Under the pieces are notes generated by a model, which worked only from the letters and a program-made list of their open reading frames with translations, had not been told where the DNA came from and searched no databases. The position numbers and the translations under genes are program-made. From positions 186,001 to 250,000 of the forward strand of contig NZ_JAPVBH010000004.1 in assembly GCF_026967795.1 (NCBI RefSeq): a stretch of 64,000 nt of DNA. The letters are read 5' to 3'. This document shows, one piece after another, positions 9,514-19,290 of the stretch; the first letter of the stretch is position 1, and each line of letters begins with the position of its first letter. Source of the stretch: Modestobacter sp. VKM Ac-2986. Lineage in GTDB: Bacteria > Actinomycetota > Actinomycetes > Mycobacteriales > Geodermatophilaceae.

Positions 9514-9546
9514 CCCCGGTCGCGGCGGGTGGCGCCGCGACCGGGG
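9514..9546 (-). terminator. Hairpin between atpG and atpD
   Basis: A perfect 13-bp stem (9514-9526 with 9534-9546; left arm CCCCGGTCGCGGC) and a 7-base loop, in the 112-base gap between atpG and atpD. It may be an attenuator, an RNA processing site or a stabilising 3' stem for the upstream message. Confidence 0.65.
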
Positions 9547-9564
9547 CAGTGCTCGTGCGGGTGC

Positions 9565-10527
9565 TCAGTTGTCCGAGCCCGCGGTCACCAGCGCGTCGGC
9601 GCCGCCGACGATCTCGCTGATCTCCTGGGTGATCTCCGCCTGACGGGCCTGGTTCGCCTGCCGGGCGAGGTTCTTCGCGAGCTCCTCGGCGTTGTCCGAG
9701 GCCGACTTCATCGCCCGCCGACGCGACGCCGACTCCGAGGCGGCCGCCTCGAGCAGGGCCGCGTAGATGCGGGTGGTGATGTACTTCGGCAGCAGGGCGT
9801 CCAGCAGCTCCTCGGCCGACGGCTCGAAGTCGTAGGACGTCGGGACGTCGCTCGTGCCGCCCTGCCCGGCGGGGGCCTCGTCGCGGAACTCGTCGACCTC
9901 CTCGACCACCAGCGGCGCCATCCGGTTGGCCACGGGGACCTGGGCCAGCAGCGAGCGGAACTCGGTGTAGACGATGTGCAGCTCGTCGACGCCCTCGATG
10001 CCGTCGACACCGGCACCGGACTCGTCGTCGTCGGCGCCGGCGGTGAAGGCGTCGATGAGGACGCGCCCGACCTCCTGCGCGTCCGCGTAGCCCGGCTGCT
10101 CGGAGAAGCCGGTCCAGGAGTCCTGGACCGCGCGGTCACGGAACCGGTAGTACGTCTCGCCCTTGCGGCCGATGACGTACAGCAGCGGCTCCTTGCCCTC
10201 CTGCCGCAGCAGACCGAGCAGCTCCTCGGTCCGACGCAGCACGTTGACGTTGTAGGAGCCGGCGAAGCCACGGTCGGAGGTGATCACCAGGACCGCCACC
10301 CGCCGGGCGCTGGTGCGCTCGGTGAGCAGCGGGTGGTCCAGGCTGGCCGCCCCGGCCAGGGCCGACAGCACCCGGGTGATCTCCCGGGCGTAGGGCTTCG
10401 AGGCCTCCACGCGGTTCTGGGCACGCACGATGCGGGCGCCGGCGATCAGCTCCTGGGCCGAGAAGATCTTCTTCGTCGACTGGGTGGAGCGGATGCGGCG
10501 CCGCAGCGCGCGGAGTGAACCGGCCAT
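9565..10527 (-). CDS. atpG: F1Fo ATP synthase gamma subunit
   Basis: The gamma subunit is the rotating central shaft of F1. The 320-residue product begins [20 protein letters not shown], the conserved N-terminal coiled-coil helix, and ends with the matching C-terminal helix ([18 protein letters not shown]). An acidic insert (about residues 165-225, with [13 protein letters not shown]) resembles the actinobacterial gamma loop known from mycobacteria. Start 10527 is 2 bases from the atpA stop. Confidence 0.97.
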   Translation of the reverse strand: MAGSLRALRRRIRSTQSTKKIFSAQELIAGARIVRAQNRVEASKPYAREITRVLSALAGAASLDHPLLTERTSARRVAVLVITSDRGFAGSYNVNVLRRTEELLGLLRQEGKEPLLYVIGRKGETYYRFRDRAVQDSWTGFSEQPGYADAQEVGRVLIDAFTAGADDDESGAGVDGIEGVDELHIVYTEFRSLLAQVPVANRMAPLVVEEVDEFRDEAPAGQGGTSDVPTSYDFEPSAEELLDALLPKYITTRIYAALLEAAASESASRRRAMKSASDNAEELAKNLARQANQARQAEITQEISEIVGGADALVTAGSDN

Positions 10528-10529
10528 GG

Positions 10530-12167
<1,638 letters not shown>

Positions 12168-12231
12168 GGCTTCGCGTCCTCTTCTGCTGGTGTCTGTGGT
12201 GGTGCGGTGGAGCTGCGCGGTCGGCGGCGCC

Positions 12232-12260
12232 GGCCGGCTGGGGCGGTCGGTCAGCCGGCC
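12232..12260 (-). terminator. Short hairpin at the atpH-atpA junction
   Basis: An 8-bp stem (GGCCGGCT at 12232-12239 with AGCCGGCC at 12253-12260) and a 13-base loop, overlapping the last codons of atpH. It is weaker than the hairpins flanking atpD. Confidence 0.4.
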
Positions 12261-13081
12261 AGGCGACGCCCGGCTTCGTCCAGGCGGTGCGCGATGCTGC
12301 CGTCGATGACCTCGTCGTCGACGCGGATCACCAGGCCGCCGAGCACGTCGGGGTCGACCTGGACCTGCAGGCCCATGGTCTTCCCGTGGATGCGCTCGAG
12401 GGTCGCGACGAGCCGCTGCTCCTGCGCAGCGGTCAGCGGCACGGCGCTGGTCACGTGGGCGACCGACTGGCCACGCCGGCGTGCCGCCGCCGTGGACAAC
12501 CGCTCGATCTCGTTCTCCGCGTTGTGCACGTGCGAGCTCGTCAGGGAGTTCCGGATGAGTCGCTCGGTGACCGGGCTGACCTTGCCGGTCAGCAGCCGGT
12601 CGAGCAGGGCGCTCTTCCCCTCGCGGGGAGCCGACCGGTTGCCCAGGATGCGGGCCAGGTCGTCGTCGCCGGCCACGATGCGCGCGAACCGGAACAGCTC
12701 GTCCTCGACGCCGTCGAGCTCCCCGCGGGCGTCGGCGGCGTCGAGGGCCGCCTCGGTCGCGAGGGTCTCGGTGGCCTCGACCAGGTCCAGCGGCCGGGAC
12801 CAGCGCTGGCGCGCCACGGTCTCGACCACGGCGAGGGTGTCGGCACCGACCTGCGCGGCCAGCAGCCGGCGGGCGAGCCCGGCCCGGTCCTCGGGCCGCG
12901 AGGAGGCGTCGGACAGGGCACGGCGCAGCGAGGGCTGCCCGTCGAGCACGTGCGCCACGGCGTACAGCTCGTCGGCCAGCGTCAGCAGCTGCTCACCGCG
13001 GGTGCGGCTGCGCGCCCCGCCGGTGTGCTGCTGCAGGCTGGCCCGCGACTCCTGCATCGCTGCCCTGCTGGAGGCGTGCAT
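12251..13081 (-). CDS. atpH: F1Fo ATP synthase delta subunit
   Basis: The delta subunit (OSCP type) joins F1 to the peripheral stalk. The 276-residue product has the helical N-terminal domain [21 protein letters not shown] and the C-terminal [15 protein letters not shown] ... [19 protein letters not shown] block that defines the family. It is longer than the E. coli protein (177), as expected in actinobacteria. Its ATG overlaps the stop of atpF. Confidence 0.96.
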   Translation of the reverse strand: MHASSRAAMQESRASLQQHTGGARSRTRGEQLLTLADELYAVAHVLDGQPSLRRALSDASSRPEDRAGLARRLLAAQVGADTLAVVETVARQRWSRPLDLVEATETLATEAALDAADARGELDGVEDELFRFARIVAGDDDLARILGNRSAPREGKSALLDRLLTGKVSPVTERLIRNSLTSSHVHNAENEIERLSTAAARRRGQSVAHVTSAVPLTAAQEQRLVATLERIHGKTMGLQVQVDPDVLGGLVIRVDDEVIDGSIAHRLDEAGRRLAG

Positions 13082-13683
13082 CAGCGCGCGTCCTGCGGGA
13101 CGTACGCCGTGCTGCCGCCGCGACCGTCGGCCGGGCCGGTGGTCGTCGCGGTGCCGGTGGTCGCCGACATGGTGTCCAGGTCGTCGAGGAACCGGTCGAC
13201 GGTGCCGCTGCGACGGGCGTCGTCGGCGAGGGACTCCCCGACCACGCGGCCGGCGAGCTCGACGGCGAGGGTGCCGATCTGGCCACGCAGCTCGGTCACG
13301 ACCTGCTGACGGGAAGCAGTGAGCTGCTCCTCGCCACGGGCCACGATCCGGGCCGACTCGGCCTGGGCCTGGGCGCGCAGCTGCTCGATGATCTGCTGCC
13401 CCTCGGCGCGGGCGTCGTCGCGGATCTTCGCGGCCTCGGCCTGCGCCTCGGCCAGCTGGGCGCGGTACTGCGCCAGCGAGGCCTCGGCCTCGGCCTGCAT
13501 CGCCTGGGCCCGCTCGATGCCGCCCTCGATCGCCTCACGGCGTGCCTGGAAGACCTGCTCGAATCGCGGCGCGACGAACTTGACCACCACGAGCACGAGG
13601 ATCGCGAACGTGATCGCGCCCACGATGATCTCGCCCCACGGGGGCAACAGCGGATTCGCGCTCTCCGCGGCGAGGATGCTCAT
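13081..13683 (-). CDS. atpF: F1Fo ATP synthase b subunit
   Basis: Subunit b forms the membrane-anchored peripheral stalk. The 200-residue product has one N-terminal membrane helix (IIVGAITFAILVLVVVKF, residues 19-36). A long charged coiled coil follows (AIEGGIERAQAMQAEAEASL and on to about residue 160), rich in Ala, Glu, Arg and Gln. A TSATTGTATTTGPADG linker marks a flexible C-terminus. It lies 60 bases after atpE. Confidence 0.96.
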   Translation of the reverse strand: MSILAAESANPLLPPWGEIIVGAITFAILVLVVVKFVAPRFEQVFQARREAIEGGIERAQAMQAEAEASLAQYRAQLAEAQAEAAKIRDDARAEGQQIIEQLRAQAQAESARIVARGEEQLTASRQQVVTELRGQIGTLAVELAGRVVGESLADDARRSGTVDRFLDDLDTMSATTGTATTTGPADGRGGSTAYVPQDAR

Positions 13684-13743
13684 TGTCCTACCGTCCCTCT
13701 ATAGCCGTGACAGACCGGAACTCGATGTCGGTTCGTCCGGCCG

Positions 13744-13968
13744 TCAGTAGATGAAGGGAACGACGAAGCCGATGAGCGCGAGCGCCTCGGCCAGGGCGGC
13801 ACCGAGGAACGCGTAGGTGCGGGTCAGACCGGCGGACTCGGGCTGACGGGCGGTCGCCTGGATGTAGGCGGCCCACACGATGCCCACACCGATGCCGGGG
13901 CCGATGGCGCCGATGCCGTAGCCGACCGTGCCGATGTTGCCTTCGAGCTCTGCGAGAACCTCGATCAT
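13744..13968 (-). CDS. atpE: F1Fo ATP synthase c subunit
   Basis: Subunit c forms the proton-translocating ring. The 74-residue hairpin has helix 1 with the glycine ladder (GYGIGAIGPGIGVGIVWAA), the polar loop ARQPESAG, and helix 2 with the proton-carrying Glu61 in GAALAEALALIGFVVPF. The loop and length match other actinobacterial c subunits. Hairpins lie between it and atpB. Confidence 0.97.
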   Translation of the reverse strand: MIEVLAELEGNIGTVGYGIGAIGPGIGVGIVWAAYIQATARQPESAGLTRTYAFLGAALAEALALIGFVVPFIY

Positions 13969-13993
13969 TGCGGGGTGTTCCTCCTGTGTCGTC

Positions 13994-14067
13994 GCCCGGT
14001 GGTCACCGGGCGGCTGGCGGGGTCGAGCGGGTGGTGCAGTCCAGTGGGCCGGCCACGTCGGCCGGTC
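13994..14067 (-). other. Two hairpins in the atpB-atpE gap
   Basis: The first is an inverted repeat GCCCGGTG / CACCGGGC at 13994-14011. The second is a 6-bp core stem CCGGCC / GGCCGG at 14049-14065, extendable to 14047-14067 through a wobble pair. Both lie in the 110-base gap between atpB and atpE. Stems at this junction could raise atpE expression relative to atpB, since about ten c subunits are needed per a subunit. That role is inference. Confidence 0.5.
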
Positions 14068-14078
14068 AGCCCGGGAGG

Positions 14079-14906
14079 TCAGTGCGCGGGTTCGACCGCA
14101 CCGTTGAGGTACGTGGCCGTGAGCACCGTGAAGACGTACGCCTGCAGGACGATCACCAGGACCTCGAAGAAGGTCATGACCAGCGCCATCAGGAAGGCGA
14201 ACGGCGTGAAGATGACGGAGAAGTTGCCCACCGTCAACAGGTAGACCGTGCCGAGGGAGAAGACCACCAGCAGCATGTGGCCGGCGAACATGTTGGCGAA
14301 GAGTCGGACCGCCAGGGTGAACGGGCGGATCACGAACACCTGCAGAAGCTCGATGGGCGTCACGAGGACCAGGGCGCCGATCGGCACGCCCGGCGGCACG
14401 GCCGCGTCCTTGAAGTAGCGCTTGGCGCCCTGCTCGCGGATCCCGACCCAGTTGTAGAGCACCCAGACGGCGACGGCGAGGACCAGCGGCCAGGCGAACT
14501 TCGCGTTCGGTGAGATCTGCGCGAACGGGATGATGCTCATCGCGTTGTTGGCCAGGATGAAGAAGAACAGCGACGCCAGGAAGGGCGCGAACGGGAGGCC
14601 CTTCGGCCCGACGATGTCGCGGGCGATGCCGTCGCGCACCAGGGAGTAGCCGCTCTCACCCAGGAACTGCAGCTTGCCCGGCACGATGGACGGCTTGCGC
14701 ACGGCCAGGACGAGCAGCGCCAGGATGGCCGCCGTCGCGATCCACGAGATGATCGTGATCCGGGTGATGGCGAACGCGATGCCGAAGAGCGAGAACTCGG
14801 CGAGCGGCTCGGGGTAGAACTCGGCGATCGTCGGCGGCGAGAAGCCACCGCCCGGATCGCTCTCAACAGCGAGCACGCTGTGGAGCGCAAGAGCGCTTGC
14901 GGTCAC
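14079..14906 (-). CDS. atpB: F1Fo ATP synthase a subunit
   Basis: Subunit a contains the proton half-channels. The 275-residue product has 5-6 membrane helices. The essential Arg lies in FTLAVRLFANMFAGHMLLVV. Other family motifs are PFLASLFFFILANNAMSIIP and the C-terminal QAYVFTVLTATYLNGAV. The GTG at 14906 (VTASALALHS) overlaps the stop of the upstream gene (GTGA), so I chose it over the long low-quality upstream extension. Confidence 0.96.
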   Translation of the reverse strand: MTASALALHSVLAVESDPGGGFSPPTIAEFYPEPLAEFSLFGIAFAITRITIISWIATAAILALLVLAVRKPSIVPGKLQFLGESGYSLVRDGIARDIVGPKGLPFAPFLASLFFFILANNAMSIIPFAQISPNAKFAWPLVLAVAVWVLYNWVGIREQGAKRYFKDAAVPPGVPIGALVLVTPIELLQVFVIRPFTLAVRLFANMFAGHMLLVVFSLGTVYLLTVGNFSVIFTPFAFLMALVMTFFEVLVIVLQAYVFTVLTATYLNGAVEPAH

Positions 14907-15229
14907 CGTCGTCCCTTCTCCGTGCCGGGCCGGATCGATCCCGCACCCGAGGCCCTGCCACTGTGCCGCTCCCCACCCGGTGCGGGGAGCGTCCCGTACT
15001 TGACCACCACGAGGTAGATGGCCACCGTCACGCCGAGGAGGACCCCGACCGGGAGGAACACTCGCGTGTCCAGCCACCGGTCCAGCAGCCACCCGACCCC
15101 GCCCCAGACGGCCATCCCCGACATCAACGTCCCGGTGATGCCCCAACCCACGTCGGCCCCGGAGGGCTGCGGTGCTGAGGGTGTGGGTCGTGGTCGCGCG
15201 CTCCAGTTCGCAGGAGTGTCCTCGGCCAT
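14903..15229 (-). CDS. atpZ: AtpZ/AtpI-like small membrane protein
   Basis: A 108-residue protein with two membrane helices: TLMSGMAVWGGVGWLLDRWL and VGVLLGVTVAIYLVVVKYG. The GGVGWLLDRWLDT segment is the AtpZ-family signature. AtpZ/AtpI proteins precede atpB in ATP synthase operons and are thought to help Mg2+ transport or c-ring assembly. The stop overlaps the atpB start by 4 bases (GTGA). Confidence 0.82.
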   Translation of the reverse strand: MAEDTPANWSARPRPTPSAPQPSGADVGWGITGTLMSGMAVWGGVGWLLDRWLDTRVFLPVGVLLGVTVAIYLVVVKYGTLPAPGGERHSGRASGAGSIRPGTEKGRR

Positions 15230-15243
15230 CGCGAGGGACCATA

Positions 15244-15717
15244 TCAGCCTGCTGGCTGCGGGTTCTCCCCCGGATCATGGGCGCTGCGGCCGACCGGCGC
15301 GGGCGGACGGACGTAGTACAGCTGGCGGGTCCACACCCACCGCACGTGGACCAGCGTCCACAGCACGGTGCCGACGACCACCGACCAGGCCACGGCCCGG
15401 CGGTCCAGCCACCCGTCCTCCGGGAGCGCCGACAGCAGCGGGAACAGCAGCAGGGCCTTGACGCCCAGGGACACCAGGGCCGCCGGCATCGTCAGGCTGT
15501 CGCTGATCCGCCCCGCCCAGGCCACGACCAGGCCGGACAGGACGAAGAACGAGGAGACGATGACGGCGGCGAGGAGGACGCCCAGCGCCGCCGGCCAGCC
15601 CAGGGTCAGGCCGACCACCGGCACCGCCACCGCCGTCACGGCTGCGGTGGCCACCCCGCCCACCCGCAGGAAGGTCAGGTCCCAGGGGACGTCGGAGGTG
15701 GTGGCTGGGCCGGTCAT
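15244..15717 (-). CDS. AtpI-like membrane protein (ATP synthase operon)
   Basis: A 157-residue protein with four membrane segments: about residues 18-38, 42-66, 75-97 and 108-128 (VAWSVVVGTVLWTLVHVRWV). The last segment ends in the basic motif WTRQLYYVRPP. It occupies the position of the ATP synthase I protein before the Fo genes. Sequence likeness to E. coli AtpI is only general. Its ATG overlaps the stop of the wecA-like gene by 4 bases. Confidence 0.75.
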   Translation of the reverse strand: MTGPATTSDVPWDLTFLRVGGVATAAVTAVAVPVVGLTLGWPAALGVLLAAVIVSSFFVLSGLVVAWAGRISDSLTMPAALVSLGVKALLLFPLLSALPEDGWLDRRAVAWSVVVGTVLWTLVHVRWVWTRQLYYVRPPAPVGRSAHDPGENPQPAG

Positions 15718-16964
15718 GGAGCTCCCTGGCTCGCTCGTGGGTGGGGTGCCGAGCCGTCCGGGTGGGCGAGGACGACCGCGTCGCGCAGCGCGCGGTTGGC
15801 CGGGTGGGCGGCCCGGCTGCGCTCCTTGAGCGCAGCCAGCTCGGCCTGGCGGGCCGCGATCGCCGCCCGCCGCGCCCGCGGGCTGAGCACGACGACCACC
15901 CCGACGACCAGGAGCGCCCCGATCACGACGAGCACCTCGACGGTGCCCCCGGTGATCGACAGCGCGACGGCACCGAAGCTCAGCAGCGCGGCCCAGAAGT
16001 AGATGATCAGCACGGCCCGCCGGTGGGAGTGCCCGATGGACAGCAACCGGTGGTGCAGGTGCATCTTGTCCGGCCGGAACGGCGACTGGCCCCGCCGGGT
16101 GCGCCGGACGACGGCCATGACCAGGTCGGCGAAGGGGATGAAGAGCACCGCGACCGGGATGAGGAGCGGGAGCATCAACGGCAGCAGGCCGGCCGCGGAG
16201 CTCAGCGTCTGGGAGTCGGTCTGCCCGGTGGCGGAGACGGCCGCGGCCGACAGCATCAGGCCGACCAGCATCGACCCGGAGTCGCCCATGAAGATCCGCG
16301 CCGGGTTGAAGTTGTGCGGCAGGAAGCCCAGGCAGGCCCCGGCGAGCACGGCGGTGATGAGGGCCGGGGCGCTGGCGACGTCGTCGTAGCCGACCAGCCC
16401 CAGGTGGTAGCTGTAGGCGAAGAACGCCAGGGCCGCGATCGCGGAGACCCCGGCGGCCAGCCCGTCGAGCCCGTCGATGAAGTTCAGCGCGTTCACCGTG
16501 AGCACGGTCAACGCGATGGTGGCCGGCACCCCGACGTCCGGGCCGAGCGAGAGGGTCCCGATGTCGGCGACCGGCAGGAACAGGTAGGCCAGCTGGACAC
16601 CCAGCAGCACCATCACCCCGGCCGAGGCGATCTGCCCGGTCAGCTTGGTCAGCGCGTCGAGGCCGAACCGGTCGTCCAGGACGCCGAGCAGGCAGATCAG
16701 CCCACCGGCGACCAGGACGGCGATCGTCTGGGTGCTGAACTCGAAGCTGCGCTGCAGCGAGGGCAGCTGGGCGGCCACGAGGACACCGGCGGCGACCCCG
16801 AGGTACATCGCCACTCCCCCGCCCCGTGGGGTGGGGATGACGTGCACGTCGCGGTCACGCACCGCGGCCATCACCCGGAACCGGACCGCCGCCACCCGCA
16901 CCACCGGGGTGGCCAGGAAGGTGACCAGGGCGGCGGCCAGCAGGACGACGGCGTACTCGCGCAT
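15714..16964 (-). CDS. wecA: MraY/WecA-family undecaprenyl/decaprenyl-phosphate sugar-1-phosphate transferase
   Basis: An integral membrane enzyme that transfers GlcNAc-1-phosphate (or a related sugar) to polyprenyl phosphate to start cell-wall polymer linkage units. The 416-residue product has about 11 membrane helices. The cytoplasmic active-site motifs are RDVHVIPTPRGGGVAMYLG, LLGVLDDRFGLD, LNFIDGLDGLAAG, FMGDSGSML and MHLHHRLL. In mycobacteria the gene at this place before the atp genes makes the arabinogalactan linker. The start is 4 bases after the glyA stop. Confidence 0.93.
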   Translation of the reverse strand: MREYAVVLLAAALVTFLATPVVRVAAVRFRVMAAVRDRDVHVIPTPRGGGVAMYLGVAAGVLVAAQLPSLQRSFEFSTQTIAVLVAGGLICLLGVLDDRFGLDALTKLTGQIASAGVMVLLGVQLAYLFLPVADIGTLSLGPDVGVPATIALTVLTVNALNFIDGLDGLAAGVSAIAALAFFAYSYHLGLVGYDDVASAPALITAVLAGACLGFLPHNFNPARIFMGDSGSMLVGLMLSAAAVSATGQTDSQTLSSAAGLLPLMLPLLIPVAVLFIPFADLVMAVVRRTRRGQSPFRPDKMHLHHRLLSIGHSHRRAVLIIYFWAALLSFGAVALSITGGTVEVLVVIGALLVVGVVVVLSPRARRAAIAARQAELAALKERSRAAHPANRALRDAVVLAHPDGSAPHPRASQGAP

Positions 16965-16968
16965 GGGC

Positions 16969-18303
16969 TCAGACGGCCCGGGCGGGCTCGGGGTAGGCGT
17001 TCGGCGGGGTCGGGTGGGGATAAGCAGGGTGGGCGCTGACCAGCTTCTCGACGCCCGCGGCGACCTCGGCGGTGCGCGAGCCGTCGGCGTCCCGGATCGC
17101 CGTCCCGATGAGCTGGGCGATCTCGGCCATGTCGGCCTCGACCATGCCCTGGGTGGTGACCGAGGGGCTGCCCACCCGGATGCCGGAGGCGACCGACGCC
17201 GGCTGCGGGTCGAAGGGGATCGCGTTCTTGTTCAGCACGATGCCGGCGGCGTCGCAGCGGGCCTCGGCGACCTTGCCGGTGACGAGCTCACCGGCGGTGT
17301 CGGTGACCTCGCGCAGGTCCAGCAGCGCCAGGTGGGTGTCGGTGCCGCCGGCGACCGGGCGCAGGCCCTCGGCGGCCAGGCCCGCGGTGAGCGCCTGGGC
17401 GTTGGCGACGACCTGGCGGGTGTAGGCCTGGTACTCCGGCTGCAGGCACTCCTTGAGGTTCACCGCCTTGGCGGCGACCGCGTGCATGAGCGGGCCGCCC
17501 TGCATCATCGGGAACGCCGACTTGTCGATGGCCTTGGCGTGCTCGGCCTTGCAGACGATCGCCCCACCGCGCGGGCCGCGCAGCACCTTGTGGGTGGTGA
17601 AGGTGACGACGTCGGCGTAGGGCACCGGCGAGGGGATGGCCTTGCCGGCGACCAGGCCGATGAAGTGCGCCGCGTCGACCATGAAGATGGCGCCCACCTC
17701 GTCGGCGATCTCCCGGAACGCGGCGAAGTCGATCAGCCGCGGGATGGCCGAGCCACCGGCGATGATCAGCTTGGGCCGGTGCTCGCGGGCGAGGTCGCGG
17801 ACCTGGTCGTAGTCGATGTGCTCGGTCACCGGGTCGACGCCGTACTGGACGGCGTTGAACCACTTGCCCGAGAACGAGACCTTGGTGCCGTGGGTCAGGT
17901 GCCCGCCGTGCGGCAGGGCCATGCCGAGGATGGTGTCGCCGGGCTGCAGGAAGGCGCCGTAGGCGGCCAGGTTGGCGCTGGCGCCGGAGTGCGGCTGCAG
18001 GTTGGCGTGCTCGGCGCCGAAGAGCTCCTTGGCCCGCTCGATGCCGAGGGACTCGGCGCGGTCGACGACCTCGCAGCCGCCGTAGTACCGGCGGCCGGGG
18101 TAGCCCTCGGCGTACTTGTTCGACAGCGTGCTCCCCAGCGCGGCGAGCACCGCGGGGCTGGTGAAGTTCTCGCTGGCGATCAGCTGCAGCCCGCTGCGGA
18201 GCCGGTCGAGCTCGTCGACGACGACGCTGGAGATCTCCGGGTCGAAGGCGGCCAGGGCGTCGAAGTCGGGACCCCAGTAGGGGGTCGTGGCGGGGGTGCT
18301 CAT
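16969..18303 (-). CDS. glyA: Serine hydroxymethyltransferase
   Basis: GlyA interconverts serine and glycine with tetrahydrofolate, a PLP-dependent cytoplasmic reaction. The 444-residue product has LIASENFTSPAVL, NKYAEGYPGRRYYGGCE, QPHSGASANLAAY, MVDAAHFIGLVAG, and the Schiff-base Lys in VTFTTHKVLRGPRGG. I chose the ATG at 18303 (MSTPATTPYWG); the longer frame upstream is Arg/Pro-rich and lacks homologous features. It heads the transcription unit that leads into wecA and the atp genes, with a 312-base leader region upstream. Confidence 0.97.
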   Translation of the reverse strand: MSTPATTPYWGPDFDALAAFDPEISSVVVDELDRLRSGLQLIASENFTSPAVLAALGSTLSNKYAEGYPGRRYYGGCEVVDRAESLGIERAKELFGAEHANLQPHSGASANLAAYGAFLQPGDTILGMALPHGGHLTHGTKVSFSGKWFNAVQYGVDPVTEHIDYDQVRDLAREHRPKLIIAGGSAIPRLIDFAAFREIADEVGAIFMVDAAHFIGLVAGKAIPSPVPYADVVTFTTHKVLRGPRGGAIVCKAEHAKAIDKSAFPMMQGGPLMHAVAAKAVNLKECLQPEYQAYTRQVVANAQALTAGLAAEGLRPVAGGTDTHLALLDLREVTDTAGELVTGKVAEARCDAAGIVLNKNAIPFDPQPASVASGIRVGSPSVTTQGMVEADMAEIAQLIGTAIRDADGSRTAEVAAGVEKLVSAHPAYPHPTPPNAYPEPARAV

Positions 18304-18615
18304 CGCGGGTGCACTCCTGCTGCTCGGTGCCGGTGCCCGCGCGCACCCTCGAGCGGGCGCGCACGGCTGTCGCACCACGGTATCGCTGTGTCATGGCGAT
18401 GCTCCGCATCGCATCGCGGCCCGGTGCCGTCCCCGATCTCCGTTGAGCCGCTTCGTGCGAGGACGGCGGGACCCTCCGGGCCCGCGCCGTCCTCCCACAG
18501 TCGTCCTCCGGACGACGCGGTGGTCACCTCGCGAGCTCGGGCCTGGTGGTGGTCACCTCGTCGCGTCCCGCTTGACCGTGCTCGCGTCCGACCACGCAGT
18601 CGACCGGGGAGCCGG
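18304..18615 (-). other. 312-base non-coding region upstream of glyA with a tight hairpin
   Basis: No gene is seen on either strand. Reading toward glyA it contains a perfect 7-bp hairpin with a 3-base loop (GCGATGC / GCATCGC, 18396-18412), followed by an imperfect GC-rich inverted region at about 18335-18365. A tetrahydrofolate- or glycine-responsive leader would make sense here, but I do not see the conserved cores of known riboswitches, so I call it an unassigned leader. Confidence 0.35.
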
Positions 18616-19257
18616 CTAGTCGGTGATCTCCGGGACGACGGCGCGCAGGGCCTCCAGGCCGACGGCGCCCAGCCGCAGCACCCGCGGGACCGGGGTGGTG
18701 CAGTCGACGATGGTGCTGGCCGCGGAGTTCGTCCGCGGGCCGCCGTCGAGCACCACCGCGGCCATCTCGCCGAGCTGGTAGACCGCCTCCGCGGCGCTCG
18801 TCGCGGCCGGCCGGCCGGAGCGGTTCGCGCTGGACACCGCGAGCGGGCCGGTGCGCCGCAGCAGGTCCCGGGTGACGTCGTCGGCGGGCAGCCGGACGGC
18901 GACCGTGCCCTCCGCGTCCCCGAGGTCCCAGGCCAGCGTGGGGGCGTGCTCCACGACCAGCGTGAGCCCACCGGGCCAGAACTCCTCGGCCAGCCGGGTC
19001 GCCGCCGGCGGGACGGTGGTCACCAGCCCGACGAGCGTGGACGCCTCGCCGATCAGCACCGGCACCGGCATGTTCCGGCCGCGGTTCTTCGCCGCCAGCA
19101 GCTTGCCGACCGCCGCCGGGGTGAAGGCGTCGGCCGCCACCCCATAGACCGTGTCGGTCGGGGTCAGCACCAGGTCGCCGCGCGAGAGGGCGAGCGCGGC
19201 GGCGGTCAGGCCCGCCTCGCGCTGGTCGGGGTCGCTGCAGTCGTAGAGGTCCGCCAC
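18616..19257 (-). CDS. tsaC: L-threonylcarbamoyladenylate synthase (Sua5/YciO/YrdC family)
   Basis: It makes threonylcarbamoyl-AMP from Thr, bicarbonate and ATP for the t6A37 modification of ANN-decoding tRNAs. The 213-residue product shows LVLTPTDTVYGVAADAF, the basic KNRGRNMPVPVLI patch, FWPGGLTLV, TVAVRLPAD and VSSANRSGRPA. The GTG at 19257 (VADLYDCSD) matches the usual N-terminus; an upstream GTG at 19296 would add 13 residues and overlap the divergent gene. In actinobacteria it usually follows prmC, but here a lipoprotein gene on the other strand separates them. Confidence 0.93.
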   Translation of the reverse strand: MADLYDCSDPDQREAGLTAAALALSRGDLVLTPTDTVYGVAADAFTPAAVGKLLAAKNRGRNMPVPVLIGEASTLVGLVTTVPPAATRLAEEFWPGGLTLVVEHAPTLAWDLGDAEGTVAVRLPADDVTRDLLRRTGPLAVSSANRSGRPAATSAAEAVYQLGEMAAVVLDGGPRTNSAASTIVDCTTPVPRVLRLGAVGLEALRAVVPEITD

Positions 19258-19278
19258 GGCTGGGGAGTCTCCCCCACC

Positions 19279-19284
19279 TACGCT
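19279..19284 (+). promoter_or_regulatory. Leaderless -10 box of the GH114 lipoprotein gene
   Basis: TACGCT followed by 6 bases and the GTG at 19291, in the gap shared with tsaC. A 13-base near-palindrome (GGGGAGTCTCCCC, 19262-19274) lies just upstream. Confidence 0.5.
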
Positions 19285-19290
19285 GCGCCC

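Noticed and set aside
18335-18412. A glycine or SAH riboswitch upstream of glyA
   Set aside because: The conserved cores of these riboswitches are not visible; only generic hairpins are.
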